64,000 nt of DNA from contig JANPBT010000067.1 in the NCBI GenBank assembly GCA_031430575.1, positions 1 to 64,000 on the forward strand, given 5' to 3'. Each line of letters begins with the position of its first letter. The stretch's first letter is position 1. The stretch is from JANMDS01 sp031430575 (GTDB lineage Bacteria; Pseudomonadota; Gammaproteobacteria; Burkholderiales; Casimicrobiaceae). Made by a program: the position numbers and the translations under genes. A model generated the notes under the pieces. It did not search any database. It saw only the letters and a list, made by a program, of their open reading frames with translations, and had not been told where the DNA came from. Below are positions 17,887-26,058 of this stretch, piece by piece.

Positions 17887-18987
17887 CTAAATCTGCGCCG
17901 CAGGTATTAAGGCTGCCAAGGCTTCGGGCAGCTGAACTTCACCGCGCATAATCACCCGTGCAGTGCGCAAAAGCGCTGCGCTCAATATGTTAGTTTGGTC
18001 GCGTGGATCGATCGTTAGCGTAACGGTGAATTCCCCGCTTGGGTGCTCAACGCTCACGACCGCTTTTGGCGCAGCAGCAATAGTGGCGCAGGCTGCCGCA
18101 GGTGAGCCCGGCAATACGCACGCGCTGGCGACCGAGACCGCGCCGAGCACGCCAATCGCGGCGTGGCAATCATGGGGAATGAAGGTGCGCGTGCAGATTG
18201 CGCCCTCCGCCCGTGGCGGCGCGACGAGTGTCATCTTGGGCACGACTTTTTTAGTCACATCGCCCAAGCCCATCGCCGCACCGGCTTTCAGCCGGATCGA
18301 TTCCAAGCGTGCTTTCAGCGCGCCGTCGGCATTTAATGCATCGCACGATTCATAGCCGGTCACCCCTAAATCAGATGCTTTCATTACGACCACAGGCATG
18401 CCGTTGTCGATGCACGTCACCGCCACCCCATCGAAGGTATCGACGACATTTCCTGTTGGCAACATCTTGCCGCAGACCGAGCCCTGCGTTTCCAGAAAAT
18501 CGATTTCCACCGGTGCTGCAGTGCCAGGTACGCCATCAATTTTTGCGCTGCCCGCGTAAGTCATTTTTCCGTTGGGTGTCTGCAGCGTCACGTTAGCGAG
18601 CGTGCCCGTATTGACGGTGCGGATGCGTAGCGTAGTCGTTGGCGACTGCGCTGGGAAAAGCCCCGTTTCAATGGCAAATGGCCCGGCGGCAGCGAGCATA
18701 TTGCCGCAGTTGGGCGTGGTATCCACCCGCGCTTCATGGATGAGCACTTGCGCGAACAAAAAGTCAATATCAACCCCGGGCGCGTTTGATATTGAAACGA
18801 TCCCCACCTTGCTCGTTAACGGGTCTGCACCCCCAAGCCCGTCGATCTGGCGGGCATCGGGCGAGCCCATAACCGCTAGCAAAATTGCATCACGCGCGGC
18901 GGTGTCGATCGGCAAATCAGAGGCCAGAAAAAAAGGCCCGCGGGAAGTGCCACCGCGCATGAAGTAGGTTGAAAGTGAAGATTTCAT
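17887..18987 (-). CDS. ligU: 4-Oxalomesaconate tautomerase (PrpF family)
   Basis: About 366 residues from the ATG at 18987 (MKSSLSTYFMRGGTSRG). The MRGGTSRGPFF start, GGADPLTSKVGIV, PNCGNMLAAAGPFA and FIPHDCHAAIGVLGA are PrpF/GalD/LigU signatures. The enzyme isomerises 4-oxalomesaconate between keto and enol forms ahead of LigJ. The gene ends inside a repeat copy: the last residues are LIPAAQI and the base following the repeat helps form the TAG stop. Transcribed with ligJ; divergent from the LysR gene across a 99-base region with a palindromic operator. Confidence 0.85.
   Translation of the reverse strand: MKSSLSTYFMRGGTSRGPFFLASDLPIDTAARDAILLAVMGSPDARQIDGLGGADPLTSKVGIVSISNAPGVDIDFLFAQVLIHEARVDTTPNCGNMLAAAGPFAIETGLFPAQSPTTTLRIRTVNTGTLANVTLQTPNGKMTYAGSAKIDGVPGTAAPVEIDFLETQGSVCGKMLPTGNVVDTFDGVAVTCIDNGMPVVVMKASDLGVTGYESCDALNADGALKARLESIRLKAGAAMGLGDVTKKVVPKMTLVAPPRAEGAICTRTFIPHDCHAAIGVLGAVSVASACVLPGSPAAACATIAAAPKAVVSVEHPSGEFTVTLTIDPRDQTNILSAALLRTARVIMRGEVQLPEALAALIPAAQI
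17889..17907 (-). repeat. 19-bp dispersed repeat
   Basis: 3' end of ligU; forms the last residues IPAAQI and part of the stop codon. Confidence 0.92.
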
Positions 18988-19044
18988 GGGCGTATTGTGA
19001 GCCAAAAGCCTACTCTCTGACTATGCAAACGGATGCAATCTGAT

Positions 19045-19072
19045 ATATCAATTTCGCTATAACAATTGATAT
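19045..19072. promoter_or_regulatory. LysR-type operator palindrome
   Basis: ATATCAATT and its exact complement AATTGATAT are separated by 10 bases, in the divergent region between ligU and the LysR gene, 15 bases before the LysR start. The size and symmetry fit a LysR-type recognition site that would autoregulate the regulator and control the ligU-ligJ run. Confidence 0.6.
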
Positions 19073-19086
19073 GCTATGCTTCATTG

Positions 19087-19989
19087 ATGGAATTTAAGCA
19101 GCTTGGGTCATTTGTGCGCGTCGCCGAGCTCGGTTCGTATACGCGCGCCGCGATGGAGCTCAACGTGGCCCAGCCGGCATTGAGCCGCGTGGTGCGCGCG
19201 CTCGAAGTTGAGCTGGGGCAGCATCTGTTTCGGCGCAATGGCCGCGGGGTGACGTTGACCGCTGCAGGCGAAGTCCTACTCGCGCATTCGCGTGGGGTCA
19301 TCCATCAGCTCGCGCGCTGTCAAGATGAGCTTGCCGCGCTTAAAAATTCCGCTGGAGGCTCGGTTTCTGTCGGGCTACCGCCGACCCTTGCGCGCCTACT
19401 CAGTGTGCCGCTGATGCGCGCATTTCGCGAGACGCTACCAGATGCCCGCTTGATGATTTCTGAAGGACTCACTGCGGCGCTGCATGAATCGGTCGTGAAA
19501 GGGCGGCTAGATATTGCATTGCTTTACAGCGCCTCGCGCACCGCCGAGATTGAATGTGTGCATCTGCTGAAAGAGACGCTCGTCTTAGTCAGCCGCAAGC
19601 CGCATCGGTTTGGCGCGTCGATCACGCTCTCGCAGTTATCAGAAATTCCACTGGTCATTCCAACCCGGTCTAATGCGCTACGCATTCAGATCGATGTCGC
19701 GTTGAGTGCCCTGGGCCTTAAGCCTAATGTTGCGCTCGAGGTCGATGGCGTTGGTGCGATCTTGGCGCTCGTGGCCGATGGCGCGGGCTGCGCGGTGCTC
19801 ACCAGCGGCTCTGTCAACGATGCCACCAAAAACGCGCAATTTGCCGCGATTCCCATCATGCGCACTTCCCGTGAGCAAATGAGTATCGCACTTAGTTTGG
19901 CGCAAAGTATGCACCGCCCGACCACCCGCGCCCAACGCGAGACGATGGCGATTCTGCAAAAAATTGCGCCGCAAGTTTTGTTGAAGTGA
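19087..19989 (+). CDS. LysR-family transcriptional regulator
   Basis: 300 residues from the ATG at 19087 (MEFKQLGSFVRVAELGSYTRAA). An N-terminal winged helix-turn-helix (AAMELNVAQPALSRVVRALEVELGQHLFRR) is followed by a periplasmic-binding-like effector domain. It is encoded divergently from ligU-ligJ, so it probably senses an aromatic acid or pathway intermediate and activates both sides; this is inference from position. The C-terminal KIAPQVLLK comes from DNA that looks like a decayed copy of the 19-bp repeat. Confidence 0.88.
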   Translation: MEFKQLGSFVRVAELGSYTRAAMELNVAQPALSRVVRALEVELGQHLFRRNGRGVTLTAAGEVLLAHSRGVIHQLARCQDELAALKNSAGGSVSVGLPPTLARLLSVPLMRAFRETLPDARLMISEGLTAALHESVVKGRLDIALLYSASRTAEIECVHLLKETLVLVSRKPHRFGASITLSQLSEIPLVIPTRSNALRIQIDVALSALGLKPNVALEVDGVGAILALVADGAGCAVLTSGSVNDATKNAQFAAIPIMRTSREQMSIALSLAQSMHRPTTRAQRETMAILQKIAPQVLLK

Positions 19990-20001
19990 TTTTTTCTATA
20001 A

Positions 20002-20020
20002 ATACCTGCGGCGCAGATTT
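20002..20020 (+). repeat. 19-bp dispersed repeat
   Basis: Full consensus between the LysR and Bug genes. Confidence 0.93.
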
Positions 20021-20070
20021 CCGCGATTTAGGCGTCCCATTTTTTGTGATTTAGCACTGGAGACTTTTCA

Positions 20071-21048
20071 ATGATGAATATTTGCACTCGATTTGCTGTC
20101 CTCACCGCATGGTGCGCCGCCGCTGCGGTTTTCGCGGCAAGCGTAGTCCAAGCATTTCCCACCAAGCCGATCAAAATCATCGTGCCGTTTGGCGCGGGTG
20201 GCGTTGCTGATCTCACCGCGCGCACGGTCGCGCAGCATATGCAAGCGTCGCTTGGGCAATCAATCGTTGATGAAAATCGCCCCGGTGCGGGCGGCTTCTC
20301 AGCGGCAGAAGCGGTGGTCAATGCTGAGCCCGATGGGCATACGCTTTTGCTCATTTCAAATGGCACCGCAGTGAGCGCGGGATTATTTAAATCGCCTCCC
20401 GTCAATGCCGAGCGTGATCTGCATGCAGTGGGGCTGATGAGCGCATTTGATCTTGCGCTCGTCGTGCCCAGCGATTCACGTTTCGCGCAATTTTCTGATG
20501 TGTTGAGTTTTGCTAAAGCCAATCCGGGCAAGCTCAATCTTGGCACGATTAATATCGGAAGCACGCAGCATCTCGCCGCCGAGCTTTTGAAATCGAGCTT
20601 GGGTGTCGATCTGCAAGTTGTGCCCTTTAATGGCACGCCTGCGCTGATTGGCGCATTGCGCGGTGGCACGGTCGATGCCGCCATCGAAATTTTGGGGCCA
20701 TTGAATACGCAAATTTCTGCAAAAGCAGTGCGTCTACTCGCGACCCTCGGCGCTAAGCGCAATAGCGCGCACAGCATAGTGCCCACCGCGTCAGAAGCGG
20801 CGGGAAATGCATTTGCCGTGACATCGTGGAACGGCTTTGCGGTCTCGGCAAAGGTGCCATCAGCAGCGCTCTCCAAGCTCAATCAAGCACTTAACGCTGC
20901 GCTCGCTGCCGCGCCAGTGCGGGCGCGATTCAATGAGCTCAATGTTGTTGCGATGCCAACGAGCCCGGAGCAAGCCAATGCCCATCTCGCGAGCGAAACG
21001 AAGCGTTGGAGCGAAGTGATTCGCGCTGCAAAAATCGCACCGCAATGA
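20071..21048 (+). CDS. Bug/TctC-family periplasmic solute receptor
   Basis: 325 residues with a signal peptide (MMNICTRFAVLTAWCAA..VVQAFP). FPTKPIKIIVPFGAGGVADLTART is the diagnostic start of the mature Bug fold, which binds carboxylates through the first loop. No TctA/TctB membrane subunits are nearby, as is usual for orphan Bug proteins in Burkholderiales. It overlaps ligI by ATGA, so the ligand may be an aromatic or tricarboxylic pathway acid. A GGAG site precedes the ATG. Confidence 0.88.
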   Translation: MMNICTRFAVLTAWCAAAAVFAASVVQAFPTKPIKIIVPFGAGGVADLTARTVAQHMQASLGQSIVDENRPGAGGFSAAEAVVNAEPDGHTLLLISNGTAVSAGLFKSPPVNAERDLHAVGLMSAFDLALVVPSDSRFAQFSDVLSFAKANPGKLNLGTINIGSTQHLAAELLKSSLGVDLQVVPFNGTPALIGALRGGTVDAAIEILGPLNTQISAKAVRLLATLGAKRNSAHSIVPTASEAAGNAFAVTSWNGFAVSAKVPSAALSKLNQALNAALAAAPVRARFNELNVVAMPTSPEQANAHLASETKRWSEVIRAAKIAPQ

Positions 21049-21920
21049 AATCGATCCCGCCGCCGTGCGCGGAGATTTCCACGCCCGTATTTCGTTTGCC
21101 TGCAGGCGCATGCGATGCCCACTGCCACGTTTTTGGTCCCGGTGAAAAATTTCCGTACGCGCAGAATCGCCGCTACACGCCACCCGATGCGAGTGCGGCA
21201 AAACTCTTTGCGCTGCACGAAAAACTCGGCGTCTCGCGCGTCGTGCTCGTGCAAGCGAGCGTGCATGGCAACGACAACGCGGCGATGCTCGATGCGATTG
21301 CCCAGCGCCCCGATTCAATGCGTGGGGTGGCGATGTTGGAGCCGACAATTACTGATGCCGAGTTGCAGGCGCTGCATGCGGGTGGCGTACGGGCCGTGCG
21401 CTACAACTTCGTAGCCCACTTAGGTGGCGCGCCCGATCTCGCGGTGATCCGCACGATGGCCGGGCGGATCAAGCCGCTCGGTTGGCATTTGGTCTTTCAT
21501 CTCGATGCCGAAGATTTAGCCCAATATTCAGCGTTTGTGATGTCGATGCCGGTGCCTTGCGTGATCGATCATATGGGCCGCGCAATGGTGGTGCACGGCA
21601 TCGATCAACCGGCATTCAAAGCGATGATTGCACTCATGCGCGCGCCCCATGTCTGGGTGAAAGTCAGCGGCGCGGAGCGGATTTCAGCTGCGCTTTCAAA
21701 GATTGATCCGCCATACGCCGATGCCGCACCGTTTGCGCGTGCGCTCATCAATGCTGCGCCTGATCGGGTGCTTTGGGGGACAGATTGGCCGCACCCAAAT
21801 GTGCGCGAGATGCCTGATGATGGCAAGCTCATGGATTTATTGCCACATTTTCATGACGATGCGAGCGTGTTGCGCCAGCTTTTGGTGGATAACCCGACGC
21901 GACTTTATTGGTACGCATGA
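21045..21920 (+). CDS. ligI: 2-Pyrone-4,6-dicarboxylate lactonase (PDC hydrolase)
   Basis: 291 residues from the ATG at 21045, overlapping the Bug gene. It belongs to the amidohydrolase superfamily, with CDAHCHVFGPGEKFPY at the N-terminus, VIDHMGR and LWGTDWPHPN near the C-terminus, all LigI hallmarks. The enzyme opens 2-pyrone-4,6-dicarboxylate to 4-oxalomesaconate, the substrate of LigU/LigJ encoded just upstream on the other strand. Together they form the lower half of protocatechuate 4,5-cleavage. The ring-cleaving LigAB, the LigC dehydrogenase and the final aldolase are not in the window. Confidence 0.87.
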   Translation: MKSIPPPCAEISTPVFRLPAGACDAHCHVFGPGEKFPYAQNRRYTPPDASAAKLFALHEKLGVSRVVLVQASVHGNDNAAMLDAIAQRPDSMRGVAMLEPTITDAELQALHAGGVRAVRYNFVAHLGGAPDLAVIRTMAGRIKPLGWHLVFHLDAEDLAQYSAFVMSMPVPCVIDHMGRAMVVHGIDQPAFKAMIALMRAPHVWVKVSGAERISAALSKIDPPYADAAPFARALINAAPDRVLWGTDWPHPNVREMPDDGKLMDLLPHFHDDASVLRQLLVDNPTRLYWYA

Positions 21921-21950
21921 ATCTGCAGCGCAACGATGCATTTGCAGCCG

Positions 21951-21969
21951 AAATCTGCGCCGCAGGTAT
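21951..21969 (-). repeat. 19-bp dispersed repeat
   Basis: Full consensus downstream of ligI. Confidence 0.93.
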
Positions 21970-22079
21970 TCAGCATTAAGGTATCGGCGATCAGGTTTTT
22001 AAGGCGCGTAAGGTGAAACCCGAGTTGACACCCGCGCGCGAACGCGCAACACTTTTTACATCTCTTGATCGGACTGAAT

Positions 22080-22940
22080 ATGAAATTTACGTTTAGCGCG
22101 AAAGCGAAATGCGCGTCTGCGGGTGTTGCCGCAATTGCTGCAATCGCCGCGCTCGCTGCACCACTTTCCCACGCGCAGTCAAAAGGCGAGCTGCTCTGGC
22201 TCGGGCAAGCCGCGTTTAAGCTCACCACGCAAAGCGGCAAAGTGATCATGATCGATCCGTGGATTCGGGCGAATCCAACTACGCCTGCTGAATATAAAAA
22301 TTTGGAATCATTGGGTAAGGTCGATTTGATTTTGGTCACCCATGGTCATCTCGACCATGTCGCCGATGCACCGGCGCTGGCGCTCGCGCATAAAGCGCGT
22401 GTTTTCAGTGGCGATTTGAATTCGACGCTCGCGGTGCTGGCCGTGCTCCCGCCTGAGCTCGCGCCGCGCATGAATAAAAGCGGCACCGTGTATCCCTTTC
22501 CCGATCAACCTAAGATCGCCATCACTGCGGTCAAGGCCGAGCACTCATCGGTTTACGTCTGGACTAATCCTGCCACGGGTAAGCAAGAGGTGCACCCCGG
22601 CGGCGAAGCGATGGGCTTCATCATCACGCTCGAAAACGGCACGAAGGTCTATCACGCGGGCGATACGGGTTTGTTTGGCGATATGAAATTAATCGGTGAT
22701 TACTACAAACCTGATGTTGCGCTCGTGCCCATCGGCGGCAACTTTACGATGGACCCAAGCGACGCCGCCTTCGCGCTCACGGAATGGTTGAAACCGAAAA
22801 TCGCCGTGCCGATGCACTATGGCGCAAACCCAATCGCAAAAGGCACGTTGCCGCAATTTGAAGCGGCGATGAAAGCGCGCAACAACGCGTCGATCAAAGT
22901 CGTCGCCATGAAGCCGGGTGACAAATTAGAGTTGCCATGA
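22080..22940 (+). CDS. Exported metallo-beta-lactamase-fold hydrolase (UPF0173-like)
   Basis: About 286 residues from the ATG at 22080, with a signal peptide ending PLSHAQ. The metal-binding motif THGHLDHV (about residue 89), the YHAGDTGLFGD aspartate and the late PMHYG histidine fit the metallo-beta-lactamase superfamily, closest to the UPF0173 group of predicted metal-dependent hydrolases. Most UPF0173 members are cytosolic, so the signal peptide is unusual. The next gene, a Bug receptor, overlaps it by ATGA. Substrate unknown. Confidence 0.8.
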   Translation: MKFTFSAKAKCASAGVAAIAAIAALAAPLSHAQSKGELLWLGQAAFKLTTQSGKVIMIDPWIRANPTTPAEYKNLESLGKVDLILVTHGHLDHVADAPALALAHKARVFSGDLNSTLAVLAVLPPELAPRMNKSGTVYPFPDQPKIAITAVKAEHSSVYVWTNPATGKQEVHPGGEAMGFIITLENGTKVYHAGDTGLFGDMKLIGDYYKPDVALVPIGGNFTMDPSDAAFALTEWLKPKIAVPMHYGANPIAKGTLPQFEAAMKARNNASIKVVAMKPGDKLELP

Positions 22941-23938
22941 GCGGTTTTTTATCGCAATACCTGCGGCGCAGATTGGGTGCTTTTTCGCTTAGTTTTGCAG
23001 CGGTTGCCGCCGTTTTTGCAAGCGTTGCCGGTGCGCAAAATTACCCGAATAAGCCCGTGCGTATTGTTGTGCCGTTCACCCCGGGCGGCACGACTGATAT
23101 TTTGGCGCGGGCGATTGGCCAAAAATTAACCGAGCAATTTGGGCAATCGTTTGTGATTGAAAACGTCGCGGGCGCTGGCGGCAGCATTGGTGCCGATCGG
23201 GTCGCGAAATCTCCCGCCGATGGCTACACGCTGCTCATGGGTCATATCGGCACGCTTGCGGTCAACCCCGCGCTTTACCCAAATTTGCCTTACGATCCGG
23301 TGAAAAGCTTTGCGCCCGTCGCTTGGGTTGCGAATGTTCCCAATGTGTTGGTCGTGCATCCGAGCGTGAGCGCGACATCGCTGCGCGCATTCATCGTGCT
23401 ATCTAAATCACTGGGCAACGCGTGGAACTACGGATCGGGCGGAAACGGTAGCGCAGCGCATTTAGCCAGCGAGTATTTAAAGCTGCAAACAGGCGCGGCG
23501 ATCGCGCATATCCCTTACAAAGGCACGGCGCCGGCGGTCACCGATCTGCTTGGCGGAAATATCGAGGTGCTTTTCACCGGCGCGCCCGCGGTATTGCCCC
23601 ATATCAAAGCCGGTAAGATGCGTGCGCTTGCCGTCTCCTCGGCCAAGCGCTTACCGCAATTACCCGATGTGCCCACCGTGGCCGAGATGGGCTATGCGGG
23701 TTTTGAAGCCGATCAATGGTACGGCGTTGTCGCCCCGGCGGGCACGTCCGCCGAGATCATCGCAAAGCTTAATGCCGCGATCAACACTGCTCTGCAATCG
23801 CCCGAATTAAGCGCAAAGCTCGATAGCGAAGGCGCGCAGCCCGCACCCGCATCGCCGCAAAGTTTTGGTGAACACATCAAGCGTGAAATCGCGCGCTGGA
23901 AACCAGTGGTGATCGCGGGGAAGATCACCGCGCAGTAA
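22937..23938 (+). CDS. Bug/TctC-family periplasmic solute receptor
   Basis: 333 residues. The start overlaps the preceding stop codon. The N-terminus reads MSGFLSQYLRRRLGAF, where YLRRRL is encoded by a repeat copy and supplies the positive residues of the signal peptide, followed by a hydrophobic stretch and AGAQNYP. Mature protein: YPNKPVRIVVPFTPGGTTDILARAIG, typical for the family. No permease genes adjoin. This is one of only two places where the repeat is read in its arginine-rich frame. Confidence 0.87.
   Translation: MSGFLSQYLRRRLGAFSLSFAAVAAVFASVAGAQNYPNKPVRIVVPFTPGGTTDILARAIGQKLTEQFGQSFVIENVAGAGGSIGADRVAKSPADGYTLLMGHIGTLAVNPALYPNLPYDPVKSFAPVAWVANVPNVLVVHPSVSATSLRAFIVLSKSLGNAWNYGSGGNGSAAHLASEYLKLQTGAAIAHIPYKGTAPAVTDLLGGNIEVLFTGAPAVLPHIKAGKMRALAVSSAKRLPQLPDVPTVAEMGYAGFEADQWYGVVAPAGTSAEIIAKLNAAINTALQSPELSAKLDSEGAQPAPASPQSFGEHIKREIARWKPVVIAGKITAQ
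22957..22975 (+). repeat. 19-bp dispersed repeat
   Basis: Signal peptide of the second Bug receptor, read YLRRRL. Confidence 0.92.
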
Positions 23939-23975
23939 GGTGCGCTCTTGATTTCTGAGGGACTTATTTTGATGG

Positions 23976-23994
23976 ATACCTGCGGCGCAGATTT
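23976..23994 (+). repeat. 19-bp dispersed repeat, left arm of inverted pair
   Basis: Full consensus; pairs with the copy at 24009-24027 across a 14-base loop. Confidence 0.93.
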
Positions 23995-24008
23995 GATGCT
24001 TTTTATCG

Positions 24009-24027
24009 AAATCTGCGCCGCAGGTAT
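24009..24027 (-). repeat. 19-bp dispersed repeat, right arm of inverted pair
   Basis: Full consensus; the LysE remnant ends at this copy. Confidence 0.93.
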
Positions 24028-24212
24028 CGGCGACATGTCGAGCAGGAATGCATCCCCACCATCTCGGGGTAAATCCAAACGTACAGCCGATCAAGGCGTA
24101 TACGCTGGCGCGACGCCCCCAGCGGCAACCCAGTAGATACCGTGAAAACGGCTCCAGTACTCGGTGTGAGCAGGACGATCTAAGTGGTAAGCAAGAATTC
24201 AGCGCTGAACAT
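24028..24212 (-). pseudogene. Decayed LysE/RhtB-family exporter gene
   Basis: On the minus strand an ATG at 24212, with AAAGGA upstream, opens MFSAEFLLTT, then a TAG stop where the family has Leu, then IVLLTPSTGAVFTVSTGLPLGA. A frameshift later the other frame reads RRASVYALIGCTFGF. These match in order the N-terminal block of LysE-type amino-acid exporters (LIVVLTPGTG, GARASV..GCT). The match stops at the inverted repeat pair at 23976-24027 and the remaining three quarters of the gene is absent. So: a nonsense mutation, a frameshift and a truncation. Confidence 0.7.
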
Positions 24213-24315
24213 GACGTGATCCTTTTGGGTGAGATTTACTAAGGGGTTAGTCGCACGCGGGGCAAAGTCGACACCGCGCGACGGTAAGCTGAGTATGCTT
24301 GTTAATTGACTTCAC

Positions 24316-24714
24316 CTACTCGCCGCGCCGCTGCACAGCGAACACCCAAGCAAAGAAAATTAAAAAAATGAGATCATTTGCACCGTAAATACTAAAAAAC
24401 GCACCAGCAAAGAAGTCTTTCGAATAGAGCTGCTGGAGGTTGTTTTCTGAAAGCCACCTGATCCACACCGCGCAGTAGATGAGTTTTTCTATCGCAAAGA
24501 CGCCCGCAAGCCATTTGATGCTGGAGGTGATGAAGGCAGCCCCCAAGTAAGCCAACCCCCACACAACAATCATTAGAAGTCCGAAATTTGACATCACGAC
24601 GGGATCAGCGCTGTTAATCGATTGATTCGTGAATCCACGAGAGAAGATAAGTACTCCTCCGATATTCATTAAGCCAGCAGCAATAAGTCCACTTCGTATC
24701 AGCGTTCTGTTCAT
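24316..24714 (-). CDS. Small integral membrane protein, unknown function
   Basis: 132 residues from the ATG at 24714, which has AAGGA six bases upstream; an ATG two codons earlier abuts the ribosome site. Four hydrophobic segments are visible (LIRSGLIAAGLMNIGGVLIF; NFGLLMIVVWGLAYLGAAFI; WLAGVFAIEKLIYCAVW; DLIFLIFFAWVFAV). I do not recognise the family for certain. It lies between the LysE remnant and the DUF1932 gene and carries no repeat copy. A longer reading frame upstream has no translation signal and is ignored. Confidence 0.6.
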   Translation of the reverse strand: MNRTLIRSGLIAAGLMNIGGVLIFSRGFTNQSINSADPVVMSNFGLLMIVVWGLAYLGAAFITSSIKWLAGVFAIEKLIYCAVWIRWLSENNLQQLYSKDFFAGAFFSIYGANDLIFLIFFAWVFAVQRRGE

Positions 24715-24947
24715 TTTCATTCCTTGATAATTAAACTGACGGAACTGCGGCAGAACCAGCGCATCCCCGCTGGTAACGGGCCATTGCATATTCAATTTCG
24801 CGGCGCAGCTAGTTCGTATGCGGCCTGCTGTTTGACATTGGGCTCCCAAAAAACGAAGGTTTTTTGGAGAATTCTTTGATGGAAAGGTTCGGGCGCTCGT
24901 TTCGAAAAACCGCAACCTTTGTCCATTTTGTGAGCCCGAAAAGCGCC

Positions 24948-24966
24948 AAATCTGCGCCGCAGGTAT
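24948..24966 (-). repeat. 19-bp dispersed repeat
   Basis: Just past the stop codon of the DUF1932 gene, in that gene's forward sense. Confidence 0.93.
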
Positions 24967-24974
24967 TTCCAACT

Positions 24975-25871
24975 TTAATCGAGCGTAACTTTGTTGCGCG
25001 CTGCGAGCAGCGCATCGGCTTGCGTGCGCCAACTTTTTGCGCCGGGGGTGACGACGCCTGCTTTGCGCTGCGCACTGATCCACGCTTGACGCTGGGCGGT
25101 GGCGGTGGCCATGAGTGGCTCGAGGCCGATCTCACGCACGGTGTTTGTCGCTTCAAACATTTCTTCCGCGCGGCGCTTGCCGTGTTGCACGACCCGCGAG
25201 AAAAAATAATCGCCTTGCTTTTCCCAATCGATAGAGGGAAAGGTCTCCGCGAATGTTGGCAGCACGTAGTCTTCGACGCCATAGGCGCGGGCATTGGTGT
25301 AGCTTTCGATGACTAAGGCTTCGAGCCCTTTAATCAAGATGCTGCGGCTCATCTTGATGGCGGACGCAACGCCAATTTCAGCGGAGACGACGGTCACGTT
25401 CATACCCCAGCTTTTCAGCATCGGCGCGATTTCTGCTGCGCAGGCGCCCCCGAGCAAAATCGGCGCAGCGATGCCATAGGGCGGCACGGAAGTCATCACA
25501 CCTGCATCAAGGTAGTGGCCGCCGGCGGCAGCGATCAACGCCGCCGAGCGCTGCTTGGTGCCGGGCGATGCGGAATTGAGATCGATGAAATAAGTGCCTG
25601 CGCTGACCTGCGGCGCAGATTCAGCCGCAACCGATTCCGCGTTAGAGGCAGTCACCGAAGAAAAAATGAGTGCACTGCGTTCGCAAAGCGCTGCCACGGA
25701 AGCGCACGCGTGCAGATTAGATTGCGTGATCGCCGCGATATCTTCAGAATCTGCAGCTGAATCTTTCCAGCGAATATCCCAGACGGAAATGTTGTGGGCA
25801 TCATCAAGCTTTGCCAGCGCGCGCGCGAAAATCTTGCCAACTTCGCCAAACCCGACGATTCCAATTTCCAT
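24975..25871 (-). CDS. NAD(P)-binding 6-phosphogluconate dehydrogenase-like protein with DUF1932
   Basis: 298 residues. The Rossmann N-terminus MEIGIVGFGEVGKIFARAL binds NAD(P); a middle block FIDLNSASPGTKQ and YLDAGVMTSVPP follows; the all-helical C-terminus with SAIKMSRSILIKGLEAL fits DUF1932. Related genes occur beside protocatechuate/gallate genes in other Burkholderiales, so an aromatic-acid role is plausible but unproven. A repeat copy reads AESAPQVSAG at about residue 85, between the Rossmann core and the next strand. Another copy lies just past the stop. Confidence 0.8.
   Translation of the reverse strand: MEIGIVGFGEVGKIFARALAKLDDAHNISVWDIRWKDSAADSEDIAAITQSNLHACASVAALCERSALIFSSVTASNAESVAAESAPQVSAGTYFIDLNSASPGTKQRSAALIAAAGGHYLDAGVMTSVPPYGIAAPILLGGACAAEIAPMLKSWGMNVTVVSAEIGVASAIKMSRSILIKGLEALVIESYTNARAYGVEDYVLPTFAETFPSIDWEKQGDYFFSRVVQHGKRRAEEMFEATNTVREIGLEPLMATATAQRQAWISAQRKAGVVTPGAKSWRTQADALLAARNKVTLD
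25604..25622 (+). repeat. 19-bp dispersed repeat
   Basis: DUF1932 gene, read ESAPQVS; outer flank altered. Confidence 0.88.
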
Positions 25872-25932
25872 AGAAAACGGGCGCCTTGAATTGATTTTTA
25901 TTGTTTTAAATCAGAAAGTTAAGGCTTTAAAC

Positions 25933-26022
25933 TGGCGGAGAGGGGGGGATTCGAACCCCCGATACCCGTAAAGGTACGCCTGATTTCGAGTCAGGTACAT
26001 TCAACCACTCTGCCACCTCTCC
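25933..26022 (-). tRNA. tRNA-Ser (anticodon CGA)
   Basis: A 90-nt class II tRNA read from the minus strand. The acceptor stem GGAGAGG pairs with CCTCTCC, the discriminator is G, CCA is encoded, the anticodon loop is CTCGAAA, there is a long variable arm (GTACCTTTACGGGTAT) and the T-loop is GTTCGAATC. The CGA anticodon reads UCG. Confidence 0.95.
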
Positions 26023-26058
26023 AGCTCCTCTTGAATTGTAGCTGAAAGCAGCTTCCTA

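Noticed and set aside
20028..20882. Minus-strand 284-codon frame opposite the first Bug gene
   Set aside because: A shadow of the Bug coding sequence; the plus-strand product has a clear family motif and signal peptide.
24846..24867. A-rich hairpin CCAAAAAA/TTTTTTGG upstream of the small membrane protein
   Set aside because: AT-rich stem of low stability with no gene end nearby on either strand; no clear role.
24715..25083. N-terminal extension of the small membrane protein's frame
   Set aside because: The extension includes a repeat copy and the end of the DUF1932 gene, and lacks a ribosome site; the ATG at 24714 has one.
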